This document shows positions 11,490 to 22,209 of a DNA stretch of 64,000 nucleotides, piece after piece. Location: the NCBI GenBank assembly GCA_025738555.1, contig JAOVFP010000008.1, positions 3,100,001 through 3,164,000 on the forward strand. Direction: 5' to 3'. The notes beneath the pieces were generated by a model, which worked only from the letters and a program-made list of their open reading frames with translations, was not told the DNA's origin and did no database searches. The stretch is from Cyathus striatus (lineage: Eukaryota; Basidiomycota; Agaricomycetes; Agaricales; Nidulariaceae). The translations under genes were made by a program, and so were the position numbers. The number at the start of each line of letters is the position of its first letter. Within the stretch, counting starts at the first letter, position 1.

Positions 11490-13940
11490 TTAAAGAACAA
11501 TATCATCAGCTGGAAAACTATCATCATCATCATCATCATTATCATCATTATCATCATTATCATCATTATCATCATCATCTACTACATCACCTTGCACTTC
11601 AATATCAGTAGCTTCCTGTCTCTTTCTTCTTTCCTGCCTTTGTATAATATGTTTGCTATGATAAAATAACATGGCATGCAGAAACCAATCAAAGTTATGT
11701 GGTGCCATTTTAAAAAAAATGGATTCAAAGCCACCAAGCCAAGCATTGAGCTGTTCACATGCCTATTATTAAGAAGTAGTTATTAAAACATCTTATATCA
11801 TTATTATATATGCTCTTACCTGTGTATTAAAAGCTCTTTTCAAATATGGATGTCCATTCTTATCAAAGTCAGTAATAACCAGATTTGGAGCTGATCCATC
11901 TAATGGTGCAGGATTACAAAATATTCTGCAGAGACAATCTGATACTCTGTGTCCTGTGTAATGATAGCTGTCCACACTAAACCTTGTAGTTTTTTTCCAT
12001 GTATTCCACTGCTCTCTTTGATCTTCATGAAGAAGATATCTTAGAACCAAGCATGCCTTATCAATACATACATAATCTGGCCTAGATTCTTCAGTAGGGA
12101 ATACCTTCTCAAGGAACTTCATGATATTGTATGGTGATTCAGCATCCTCAAATTTTGTCCAGGCAATAACCACTCCACAAGGTGCACATATTGTCTCAAC
12201 ACAGTAGTATTTGCCTGGAGTAAAGTAGTTTTTTATTTTTCTATTTGATGATTGTTGTGGTTCATCATGTAGCTGAGAATTTCTTGGTCTAACTGTACTC
12301 CATTCATTCTGTTCTCCTGGGCAGTGAAGCATTCTCCTTACACCAGCTTGATAAGAAGAATGGCAAGTTGATTGAAATCTTGTCCACTCAGCTTGGTGAT
12401 CATTACAAGCCTGTGTACCTTGCTTTTTCATATTAGTGCAACCTTGAATATGACAGCATGCACCATAAAAGGCTTCATGTACTTCACAAAAAACACCTCC
12501 ACATGCATTATGCAACTCACTTGTACACCCTTCAAATGCATAGTGTGTTGGGCCCACTATAATACCATTCAGTACCACCATTTTTACAGGTGCATACTCA
12601 TTCTCATTTATTGTAGAATCATTATTTTCCATATCTGCTACTGCTGCTTGTACATTTACAGAATTCATATCTTCCTGGGTACTTTCTGATTGTACAAGAT
12701 CAGGAACTGATCTGTTTTCATCAATTCCTACTACACCAGCAGAGTCAACTTCTGATGTTACATTAGATCTGTCTTGGTAGACATGTGTACACTCAGCACA
12801 AGTGTGCTTATCAGCAGATCGAATGATTCCATTATCACCAAGTAAAGAATAAGCTTCACGTGTAAGATTATCAATTGAAAGTCCATCTTCAACTTCCAAA
12901 TTTATGCCTTGCACAGCAGCTAAGGCTCTAACAGTTTCTTGAATGAATGCCTGCCAAATATGTCTGCAGGTGATGCTTTGTTCATCAGAAAAGCTATTAT
13001 TCCAAAATTGAGTGTAAGCAGCAGCTGATGCATGAAAGCTATAGATTGCATTGACAGCTGCATTTGAAAATATTCTGTCCACCCACAGTGACTGTCCCAA
13101 TTTAACATACTTTGCAGAATTGAGGTAAACTCGAGTACTTTTTTTATTAGGAATTGAAACTTTCTCTCTATCAGCTGAGTATTGTGTTTTACATTTATTG
13201 CAGATTCCTGTAAGTACTTGAACATTTTTTATTGTTTCAGTACCCTGAATTAAAGTAACTTGAGGAATATCTCTTATACTTGTTGATAAGTGCAATGCTA
13301 ATGGGGGGCATGTATTTGTTTGACATACAGCAGTTACAGGACAAATAACAAATGATGGTGAAATCTCTTTATGAGATACTGACTTTAAGTTTCCTTTAAA
13401 TTTGCCAGATGATTCACATGGACTAAGCTTTAGAGTCTTCATTAATTTATCCAAGCTCAGTGCCAAAGTAGTATCTGCTTGGTCACCAGGTTCACCTTTA
13501 AACAATTTGTTACATCTCTCCCCAAGTTGTTCTTGTAAAGCTCAAGATAAGGTAAGCATCCAAGCAGTCATTTGTACATTATTCTCCTGAGGATATCTAG
13601 GATTGTGTTGCCATGCATGAAGACTTAATAAGTCACAGTTGTGTGTAACTGTAAATAGTATTACTAAGGCTGTTGATAAGGAGATTTCTGAACTATAATT
13701 ATTATTGATAAATTTGCTAAAAGTTTTAAATGATATATCAGGAAAGGGCTGCATGTTTGCTGATACTCCTGGCAACATTATTAAAATAATCCATATGTGC
13801 AAATTTATAGTTGGGTTCTTAAAATTCATCCAATCTTTAGATCTCCAAAGTGTTGTAAAAATAAGAACAAATTCCATTAGAGTGGAACATCCAGTTACAA
13901 AACTATACAAGACACATTTTTTTTGCAGGAATAGATGCAT
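11490..13940 (-). pseudogene. KDZ transposase, CxC5/CxC6 type (broken)
   Basis: This gene encodes the transposase of element C. The N-terminal part (13940-13545) has the ISLSTALVILFTVTH helix. The CxC5 region follows (VLTGICNKCKTQYSADREK and YLNSAKYVKLGQSLWVDR, about 13000-13210). A cysteine-rich CxC6 region lies at about 12350-12560 and CVETICAPCGVVIAW at about 12170-12210. Candidate catalytic acidic residues are Asp in YVCIDKACLVLR, Asp in VDSYHYTGH, and Glu in ACEQLNAWLGGF, which lies just after an intron (about 11770-11820). The C-terminus (NFDWFLHAMLFYH) ends in an Asp-rich tail encoded by a TCATCA microsatellite. A TGA at about 13546 sits at a probable former CGA codon, so the gene is inactive. 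Domain naming follows the KDZ-associated families; the catalytic assignment is inference. Confidence 0.85.
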
Positions 13941-14032
13941 AAGAATTTGGCATATGTGACAGAATACAAAGATCTCAAATTTTATACTACATTTTAAAAA
14001 TGAAAAAAAAATTCATTCAAAATAAAATCAGC

Positions 14033-16251
14033 TTACTCTTTAGCTTTCTTCTTAGAAGCCTTCTTAACTTCCTTATCCTTTCCTTTACCTTTACCCTTCC
14101 CTTTACCCTTTTCTTTCTCCATTTGCTTGTCCTTTCTCTTATTATTCTTATTCTTATTCTTTTCCATTTCCTCCTCCTCCTCCTCCTCCTCATCATCATC
14201 ATCATCCTCATTCTCATCATTATCATCACCATCATCATCATCTGACTTCTCATCATCTGACTCCTCCTGTTTACTTTTAACTTTTCCCTTTCCCTTTCCC
14301 TTTCCCTTCACTTTCTTTCTTACTACTCTGTCAGGATCAAGTGTCCCTCCATTGTTATAAAATGTCTTAAGGTCCTCAAATGTATATTTTTGGGACTTCT
14401 CATATCCTCATGCTTCCAGGTCAGATGGAGCATCATCTTTTCCCTCCATCCATTCCCTTAAAAGAGGATAATCTGATAGCTTTGTAAAAAGCTTTGAGTG
14501 ATTAGACTGAAAGTATGAATAGGACAGGAAAATGTCAATGATTTCCTTCTTTCTTGGTGGTTTCCCTTGCCATTGGTTGTTCCTTGCCATTGAGTTATAT
14601 ATATCCAGATACTTAAAAGCCAGCATGTACTTCTTATATTGGCCTCTAATTCCATCCTCAAATGTGCAGCTAAGTTCATCTGCACAGACACCAAGACAGG
14701 CAGCAATGACTTGAGACTCAGTAGCAGCTTCTGTTACAGCAGATGGAGCCATTGATACAGATCAATTGCAAGTGGAAAGAGATGCAGAGTGAGACTGAAA
14801 TGTAATTGGTGTGGACTCTTCTTGACCTGAAGGACGAAAAGAAGACTATTTGTATAGTTGAGTTTGGAGCTGTAAAAATACATAAAAATATCACTTACAC
14901 ATAATACATGTAAAACATAATTTCCTTGCTGAATCCATGTAAATTCCTCATTTTCCTCAATAGCACATTCAAAGTTACCCAAAAGACACCAATGTGGGCT
15001 GTCACTATCAACAACATAAACCACTGATTAGAATCAGCAATAGGTTCATATTTCTTTGCCAGTTCTTTCATAACAGGTTCCATTAAATTTACTGAAACAG
15101 GAATCTTAATGAAAGTCATTGAGTTCATGTTTATAACCTTCAGATTTGTTGGATCTAGCTTTGAAATGTAAAGGTATACAATTCCTTTGACATGTTCTAG
15201 ATAGGTTGACTGCTTCTCAATTTCCAGAAAGTCAGCACTGTTATAAATGTTACCCTGTGCATGATGGTGCATAAATCCACCTAAATAGCTTGTTATTTGT
15301 TATTATATATTAGAGAAATAAGATGCTTACCAGTCACACAAGAAGATCCTTGTAGATTGTATGTCTGTGTCTTTGGTGGAGATGCCATGTGAACATCAGT
15401 TATATGATCATCTGCATTCTCATGCTCACTTAGACTTTCAATGTTGGACATATCCTTATGAGTATCCTTACTGGTCTGATTACCAGTATTCTCACTGCTC
15501 TTGTTGTGAGCATCCTTGCTGGTCTGGTTACCAGTATCCTTACTGCCTTTGTTGTGAGTACCCTTGCTGGTCTGGTTACCAGTATCCTCACTGTCTTTGT
15601 TGTGAGCATCCTTGCTGGTCTGGTTACCAGTATCTTTATTGCTCTTGTTGTGCTTAGAGCTAACTTCTTCAAACTCACTGCCACTTCTATTAGAGGAGTT
15701 ATTACTGGCATTTTCACCAGCACTAGTATCTTCATTTATGATCTCACTTTCTGTGCTTTCATTTTCAAGTACCTCAGAGTGATGGATATGACCACTAGTA
15801 GCAACTTGAGTCTCACTAGCAGGAAGCAAACTAACAGCTGCATTGCGGATCTGCTTAGGAGGGGCAACAGAGGTGCCATCATCCACAATATTTTGTTCTG
15901 CTCTTGTTAACTTAACTGGTGAGCCAGCTCTAGCATCTTCAGTAATGTGTTGTGTTGCAGATTTACTGAAAAAGAAATATAAATGATTAGAATGTGATTT
16001 TATAAGTGAATTATTACATACCGTCCTCTTCCCTTCTTTCCCTTCCTCTTCTTAGCACTGTTCCCCTCAGATTCTTCATCTATAGTACTGTCCTTTTTAC
16101 CCTTCTTTTTAGCAGGCTGAGTAGTAGCTTCAGTGGAGGAGACAGCACACTTGTGAGCATTTGAAGGTTCTGGTGAATTGTCAGTATTGCCACTGATTGT
16201 AGTGGTATTAACACTGGTAGATTTGTTCCTAGTAGATCTGCGAGGGGGCAT
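14033..16251 (-). CDS. KDZ element accessory gene 2 (unknown function), multi-exon
   Basis: The minus-strand start MPPRRSTRNKSTSV is followed by a basic nuclear-signal-like stretch. Exon 1 ends at 16022 with a GTATGT donor; the next exon starts at 15965 after TTTTTCAG. The middle exon (to about 15330) holds about five tandem copies of a 15-residue repeat (DTGNQTSKDAHNK core). A following exon contains HAQGNIYNSADF and VKGIVYLYISKLDPT. The last part (14752-14033) has SMARNNQWQGKPPRKKEIID, a helical block, then a long Asp/Glu tract and a Lys/Gly-rich tail (KGKGKGKGKGK). At least one stop (about 14408) interrupts the reading, so it may be decayed. The same gene, in the same order relative to the transposase, recurs in K2 at 49211-63868, so it belongs to the element. 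The function is not recognised. Confidence 0.68.
15430..15660 (-). repeat. 45-bp coding minisatellite in KDZ gene 2
   Basis: About five tandem 45-bp units encode a repeat with the core GNQTSKDAHNK. Unit number is the likely polymorphic feature of this gene. Confidence 0.8.
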
Positions 16252-16799
16252 GGTATGTTGAAGTGAGCTCTGATATGTTCTGATGTGAGTGGATGTGGGT
16301 GGATGAGTTGTGATGATAGTGGTAAGGGAGAGAAAGAGGGATGAGGCATGTGAAGATCTAAAGGCAACAGAATGTTCACACCATTTATTTTTATTCCTGT
16401 GTACGTGATGTCATGATTTGACAGCTAATCTATAAATAGTATAAGGGAATGGCATAAGTGATGACAATGTTGATTGATTAAGCAAATGAAGTGTGAGAGA
16501 AAAATGTAAGTGATCACAATGTTGATGAGCACAAAAATAAGATGTAGGCGATCCAATGTGAAATCGCCTACACATACAAACTTCAATAGCAAGCGATCAT
16601 ATATAAATATAAATGAGCTCTCAGGGAAGTCTGTTGTCGACAGCAGGAGTCTCACTGTAACACATGTGAATGAATATCATAATTTTATGTATTGTCTTTG
16701 TATCTGGAATCTCACTGTAGCACTTCTCTGAATGAATGTCATAACTATATGTATTGTCTTTGTATCTATATGGTACATATTTCTATGTAAGTACACTAG

Positions 16800-17340
16800 T
16801 CTACAATATACTGAATGGTGGGCAACAATGGGTAGAGGGGGGGGGGGGAAACAGGTGCAACAACACATGTACGCAGGCAGTAGTGTGCATCAAGGGGGAG
16901 GATGTCAAAGGGGGGCAATGATGGGATCTGTCACCATCCCCTTCCCTCCCCTCGCTGTCCCCATCCCTCACTGTCCCTCCCCATCCCTCGTTATCCCTCC
17001 CCATCCTTTTCTATCCCTCTCCATCCTTCACTATGGCAGCGAGATGGTGACACCATTGCCACACCCCCTCCCCTCCCCTCCCCTTCCCTTCACTATCCTC
17101 TCCCTTCACTATCCTCTCCCTTCACTATCCTCTCCCTTCACTATCCTCTCCCTTCACTATCCTCTCCCCTCCTCTTCCCCCGATCCCCTTCCCTCCTCTC
17201 CTGTCACTCACCCCTCCTCCCCCTCCTCTCCTGTCACTCACACATCCTCTCTCCTCCCCTCCCCTTGCTCTCCCCTCCCCTTGCTTTTCCCCTTCCCTTC
17301 CTTCACTCTCCCCTCTCCTCCCTGAGATGATGAGGCAGAG
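16800..17340 (+). repeat. Pyrimidine-rich low-complexity tract
   Basis: A poly-G run (about 16838) is followed by C/T-rich sequence, including four to five tandem copies of a 16-17-bp ATCCTCTCCCTTCACT-like unit near 17090-17165. No gene is credible here; long open frames reflect composition only. Confidence 0.85.
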
Positions 17341-17369
17341 GAGGGGGGAGAGGACGCTCTTCCTTGTTG

Positions 17370-18250
17370 CTTGCAAGACAAGGATGTAGGGGGAGAGGAG
17401 AGAATGGCACCTTGTCATTTGCCAGACGAGGTGCAGGGGGGGAGGAGACAGAACACCTCATCACTTGCAAGACGAGGTGCAGGGGGAAGGCAGAATGGCA
17501 CCTCGTCATTTGCCAGACAAGGTGCAGGGGGTGGGGAGGAGACAAAACACCTCGTCACTTGCAAGACGAGGTGGAGGGGGAAGGCAGAATGGCAGCACCT
17601 TGTCACTTGCGAGATGAGGTGGAGGGGGAAGGTGGAACAGCAGTACCTTGTCATTTGCAAGACGAGGTGCAGGGGGTGGGGAGGAGATGAAACACCTTGT
17701 CACTTGCGAGATGAGGTACAGGGGGAGAGGATGAACAGCACCTCGTCACTTGCGAGACAAGGTGCAGGGGGCAGAGGATGAATGGCACCTTGTCATTTGC
17801 CAGATGAGGTGCAAGGGGGGGGAAGATGAGCACCACCTTGTCACTTGCAAGATGAGGTGCAGGGGGAGGAGGATGAGCACCACCTTGTTGTTTGCCAGAC
17901 GAGGTGCAAGGGGGAGGAAGATGAGCACCACCTTGTCACTTGTGAGACAAGGTGCAGGGGGAGGAGGATGAGCAGCACCTTGTTGTTTGCCAGACAAGGT
18001 GCAAGGGGGAAGACAAGGTGCAGGGGGAGGAGGATGAATGGCACCTTGTCATTTGCCAGATGAGGTGCAAGGGGAGGAGAGAAGCTGCATGCTCATCATT
18101 TGCGAGGCAAGGCGGCGAGGGACGAGGGGGGGCAGCAAAGTGCAGGCATTGACATGGCAATATTGCCATCAAGTGAGGTGGCGAGGGATGAGGGGGGGCA
18201 ATGAAATGTAGGCATTGTCATTGAGTGAGGTGGCGAAGGATGAGGGACCT
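17370..18250 (+). repeat. Hairpin-forming minisatellite (about 60-66 bp unit)
   Basis: About a dozen units each contain CACCTCGTC, then 6-8 bases, then GACGAGGTG and a G-rich spacer (CAGGGGG and GAGGAxGATGAG). The two nonamers are perfect inverted repeats in the least decayed units, so every unit can form a 9-bp stem. Later units show CG-to-TG changes. The array sits between gene 2 and the right end of element C. Open frames in it are artefacts. Confidence 0.87.
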
Positions 18251-18423
18251 GAGTAGGGGTGGGGAGTGATGATGGTGGGGGTGGAGAGTGATGACAGTGG
18301 GGGTGGAGAGTGATGACAGTGAGAAGCACAGTGGTGACATGTCACCGGCACCAGTCACTGGTCACCAATGGCCAGTGACAGCAATGACATGTGACATAGT
18401 CAGTGGTTATGTCTAAAGGCCAT

Positions 18424-18500
18424 GTTGGCTCAGCTGGTTTAGTGTGCCATATGTTTGCTGATAAAGCAATTGGAGGCTAAGGGTTAAATTCACACTATGA
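18424..18500 (+). other. tRNA-like sequence near the right end of element C
   Basis: TGGCTCAGCTGGTTTAGTG fits an A box, and GGGTTAAATTCAC, 45-50 bases on, resembles a decayed B box (GGTTCAAATCC). A possible anticodon arm TTGCTGATAAAGCAA lies between. It may be a tRNA pseudogene or a tRNA-derived short element. No confident cloverleaf. Confidence 0.4.
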
Positions 18501-18702
18501 TATGTTATTTTACTAAATACATATGATAATTACATGTACGGATTCCATGTAAGTCTTTGTTATAGAATTTACCAATCCATACAGATTCCGTAAGGAATCT
18601 GTGCAGAATAATTACAAATTTAAAGTGAAGTCCCAGCCAATTTACTAATTACAGAATTTGCACAGATTCCATATGGAACACATGGCTCAGTGTAAAGAGC
18701 TC

Positions 18703-18710
18703 TTAAAGTC
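18703..18710. repeat. 8-bp target-site duplication (right) of the KDZ composite block
   Basis: TTAAAGTC, identical to 4514-4521. After it, gypsy-1 sequence resumes. Confidence 0.88.
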
Positions 18711-19371
18711 CACAAAATAAGTATTTACAATTTCTCCACCTACTGGCCTCCAGCTGCTGAACAGTGCATTCATAGTCAGCAATCTGCTCTGTGCTCATGT
18801 AGGTACCTACCTGTGGAGTAGTCATTACCTCTGGCTCAACTGTAGGAGTTGGAACTCCTACCCATGTTGGTCCTACCTCAGCCACTGCTTGCTCCACAAC
18901 CTTCTCCACCAGGATCAACTTGTCCACTGGCATTGTCAGACTATTGGCCTCCCTGTGGTAATGTAAGGACCTTTCCACACATTGTGGACTAAATGACATT
19001 ATGCCCAACCTTGCTACCATCGTCTTGTACTCTGAGTGTGAGGCTGGTCTAACCTCCCCCTCTGTCATTTCCTCTGCTGGGTGACCGGTTAGTCATGCCA
19101 TTGTTTGAGCAACCCTTGCTTTTGTCTCTTCCTGCTTACATTTCTTTGCCCTTATTGCCCTCAATCTTCCTCCCTCATCCACTTCCATTGCATCCTTCTT
19201 CTCCACCTCAGCCTCCTTAGTTTCTTTCACCTCCTCCACCTCAATTGACTCTGTCACTGCCCCAACACCTAGCTCTGCCCTAAGGGCCTTCAACTGCACC
19301 TCCATCTCTTTAAGCCTCTTGAGCTTCTCCGCATCAATGGCAGTGGGCATGTGTTGAGAGCTCAAAGACAT
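18711..19371 (-). pseudogene. gypsy-1 old antisense accessory gene, internally deleted
   Basis: The minus strand starts at about 19371 (MSLSSQHMPTAIDAEKLKRL), matching the young gene at 61764. A coiled-coil-like Glu/Lys-rich segment follows. After a frame change near 19090 the sequence continues with ARLGIMSFSPQCVERSLHYH and ends in TEQIADYECTVQQLEA. There the old copy jumps to the non-coding 3' segment, so both cysteine clusters of the young gene are absent. CG-to-TG/CA changes are frequent. Non-functional. Confidence 0.82.
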
Positions 19372-19549
19372 TGTTAAAGCAGTCACATGTTAAGAAGTTA
19401 CTGTAACAGGGTAAAAGATGGGTTTGACTCTCCACCATGGCTGACCTTTATATATCTGGACCTGATGTCAAAACACTGATCAAATTTTCAAAAGCTTATT
19501 GTTTTATCACATGCTCAGGCCTTGAGGCTCAGCCTTAAGGGGGGAATAC

Positions 19550-20198
19550 TGTCATATCCCATATTGCCTACCTCTGGACCTCTATTCTCTTACTCCACCT
19601 TCACTTTGTTTACTCTGGACTTTGCTTATGTTCTCATTATTACTTATTAATTACTGTACATAGATTACTATTGTTTCCTCCTTCTGTTCTACTGAGCTAT
19701 CCCCTCAGTATTGTAGTATACATCTCATAGTGAGTCACTTATCATTCTTAAGTGTGCCACTATCAGTTTCACTTTACACCACCATACACACTCACTTCTC
19801 CAATGTGTTTTATTATGTTTAATTAGTTACAGTCTTCATTCTATGTATGCCTACCCTGACTGTACTTCTCCACTGGCCTTTACTTACTCTGAGTCTCCAG
19901 TATTTAAGTAGTACTTGATTTGTACTTAGACTTCAGTTTTGTATTGAACTATGTCCTCACCCTTTTGTCTGACTTGAGTTCCACCTCTTGTCTTCTTGTC
20001 TTTTGTCTTCTCTGAAGGGCTTGCCCTTGCTCCGAAATCCAGGACCAGGAATCCCAGGGGCACAGCACATAAGCTGAAGCCAAAGTCCTACCCCCTGAGT
20101 TCTCATTCTTCACTTTCGTCTCGTACTCACCCCTCACTTCTCCATAGTCACCCCCTCGTACTCCACCACCAAGTCAGACTAGGGGCACAGTCATGACA
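19550..20198 (+). repeat. 3' LTR of gypsy-1 old
   Basis: The LTR begins TGTCATATCCCATATTGCC, preceded by the purine tract AAGGGGGGAATAC, and ends GTCATGACA. It aligns end to end with the LTRs at 53569 and 61948. It carries the shared block with GCACAGCACATAAGCTGAAG. Confidence 0.93.
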
Positions 20199-21750
20199 GA
20201 GTAGTGTTCAGTACATGTTTCAAAGTCCTGTGGGCATGCAGTTTCCCACATGGTGGCAGCATTTCACAGGAGAGACATATGGACATTCTGGGTTATTTGA
20301 GAGACTGCATGTTAGCTATGTGTTGCAGTATCTGGTGGGACCAGCAGTACAAAGAGCCCTCTAGTCCAAAGTATTTCCCTGAAGGTATGTGATTGTCTAG
20401 TTTAGTACTGGGAGTGTTATTCTGGGTACAGAGAAGTGCTAATACAATTCCATAGTATTTTCTCTGGGTCTTTTCTTTATGGTATAGCTATCTAGTATGT
20501 GTAATTTGTATAAGAATTGATAGCCCAAATATATTGTCATTGTGTCACATCCCTTGGTTCATATCATGCAGATACTTTGACTGGCAGTGTGGGACTCAAC
20601 CCCAGCCCTTGGACTCTTCCCTTGGTAGTGTTATTCAATTAGAATACTCTAGTTAGCAGCTCAGGACTCACCCCAACTCTTGGACTCTTGGACTTGATTC
20701 ACTAACTGTATTACTAGTACTAAATGTCTATTATATTTTGAAAAATAGCCCTTATATTTTACTAGGCATATCAATATCATTCCCCTTTGTGTTCTGCCCA
20801 CCATATGCATGAGTTCTTATCTAGACTTTGTAAGTGTCTTCATCCTATCAAGATTCATCCTGGAATTCACATTCTGGATTCAATCTTTGAGGTTGAGTGA
20901 AGCCTGGGATACCATGTTGCATAATGAAAGTGAATGAGAAGAAATGAATACCTTGATAAGGTTGACACAATGTTGATGAGAATTGACTGTGCTGGTGTTG
21001 GCAAGCAGGGCCTATTGCTAAACAATGCCAATGAACATGTACACAAACTCATGTGTCCATCTTGTTAATATCCCACACTACTTACACATGATCACACAGT
21101 CTGACTCTGACATGATGAACAAATGATGTTCCAGTACCATCAAAAGTCAGTCATTCCAATAACTTTCCAGTTGCCATTCCAGTTCCAGGCATGTGTAATA
21201 CTCATGTACCAGCTTGTAAATACAAAGGATATCAGTGAGCTGTCTTGTTTATATAATTGATAGGAACTGAACTGGTTTTGTCAAACACATGGCAGATTCC
21301 TTTGTGATTGAAAGGTTTCCCACATATTAGCATTATTTAGTGCATTGCTAATTGCACCACACTTATTTACTGGCATCTCTTGTTTCCTCCTGCAAGAAAT
21401 GTATGCTGGGTTATGTTGTTTCCCTTCAACTCAAAATTAATATTTAATTATATAACCCACTTTATGTTTTTTTCCTTGTCAACCATATATTTTATTCTTC
21501 ATTTTATTGAAATATTTCAAATATGCATCTATAATGATATATAGAAATAATAAATGATTTGCTTTCTATCTATTACTGGTTATTGTAGCTTACACTGTAA
21601 GGGAGTGAGCATTCCAGATCCAGTCATCCTCCCTTTTTTTTTTTTTTGAGAAAAGGTGGTGTCAGTGTGATACATACAACAAATGTGCAACATAAATGGT
21701 GTAAAATACCTACAATGATAAGGGTGGCCAGTGCCAAAGATGGTGTATAT
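20199..21750. other. Unassigned interval between stack 1 and stack 2
   Basis: CpG-poor sequence without a recognisable gene. A 62-codon open frame at 20204-20392 has no recognised motif. Two diverged copies of a GACTCAxCCCCAxCxCTTGGACTCTT-type stretch lie at about 20600 and 20670. A poly-T run is at about 21630. It may be host DNA or an unrecognised relic. Confidence 0.6.
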
Positions 21751-21879
21751 TCATAAGTGTCAGCCAAAAATTATCATAAAAATGTAGTGTTTTATGATTG
21801 CTGCAATCATAAATAATGATCACCTTCATAATTATGCATTTTGAGAGCTTATCCACCTATTAATACTAAATCTAATGGT

Positions 21880-22090
21880 GATTATAAGTGATCATTGGCT
21901 ATTTTGAAGTGAATATTACTACTGTAGATCTATTGCAATATGATGATCATATGTGATCATTGGCTATTTTGAAGTGAATATTACTACTGTAGGTCTATTG
22001 CAATATGGTGATCATATGTGATCATTAGCTATTTGATATTATATTGTAATGTGGTGATCATATGTGATCATTGACTTATTTTGAATTGAA
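21880..22090 (+). repeat. 65-bp tandem repeat, left arm of F3
   Basis: Units read TGGCTATTTTGAAGTGAATA, then TTACTACTGTAGxTCTATTG, then CAATATGGTGATCATATGTG. About three units are present, against about seven inverted units at about 47175-47620. Confidence 0.87.
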
Positions 22091-22209
22091 AATTATTACT
22101 GTATAAACAATCATTGTTACTAATTGGATATTGCTATTGTAGTTCATGTCACATTTGTCACGATCTTCCTGTGTGTCACATATTTCCTGCGCTTCACACA
22201 ATTCCCATG

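Larger units (their letters stand above)
4522..18702. mobile_element. 14.2-kb composite KDZ-type transposon (A + cargo + C)
   Basis: The block starts with the KDZ left end CAGTAATTTACACT and finishes with the right end GTGTAAAGAGCTC, and is flanked by perfect TTAAAGTC duplications. Inside, a right end at 5954 and a left end at 11226 mark two separate elements in the same orientation, A and C. Neither inner flank (CATTAGGT at 5955, CCTGCTTG before 11226) matches its partner. Both inner flanks lie in the middle of genes, a KDZ gene and a gypsy integrase. The simplest reading is that A and C had inserted separately into a donor locus and their outer ends then moved together with the 5.3 kb between them. 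Ectopic recombination between two independent insertions is an alternative, but it does not easily explain the matching outer duplication. Confidence 0.72.
11226..18702 (-). mobile_element. KDZ transposon C, two-gene element (7.5 kb)
   Basis: The left end is CAGTAATTTACACTCCCCC at 11226, identical in type to derivatives A and B. The right end is GTGTAAAGAGCTC, finishing at 18702. It holds two minus-strand genes: accessory gene 2 (14033-16251) and the CxC5/CxC6 transposase (11490-13940). About 2.4 kb of GC-rich minisatellite and a tRNA-like stretch lie at the gene-2 end. It is the only copy in the window with both genes and both ends, so it is the probable parent type of the satellite-filled derivatives. 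Its transposase is broken. Confidence 0.8.
1..20198 (+). mobile_element. Old Ty3/gypsy chromovirus 'gypsy-1 old', 5' end off the window, split by a 14-kb insertion
   Basis: Base 1 aligns with about base 55555 of the young gypsy-1 copy. The two stay collinear through gag, pol and the 3' untranslated segment up to 4521. Homology resumes at 18711, after the inserted block 4522-18702, and runs to the end of the 3' LTR at 20198. Nearly every difference is CG in the young copy replaced by TG or CA here. Only one CpG remains in the first 600 bases. Relative to the young copy, about 1.0 kb is missing after 18740: the bases matching 60121 join directly to those matching about 61147. The copy is inactive. 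Its left LTR is outside the window, so its target duplication cannot be checked. Confidence 0.93.

Noticed and set aside
14127..14360. Ser/Phe-rich plus-strand frame
   Set aside because: It is the complement of the acidic and Lys-rich tail of KDZ gene 2.
17125..18172. Overlapping open frames on both strands in the G-rich array
   Set aside because: Low-complexity minisatellite; no start context, introns or homology.
4522..18702. A single 14-kb KDZ element rather than a composite
   Set aside because: Complete right and left termini at 5954 and 11226, with gene fragments truncated at both, show two elements with foreign DNA between.
20204..20392. 62-codon plus-strand frame as a host gene exon
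   Set aside because: No motif, no convincing splice partners, CpG-poor surroundings; left as unassigned.
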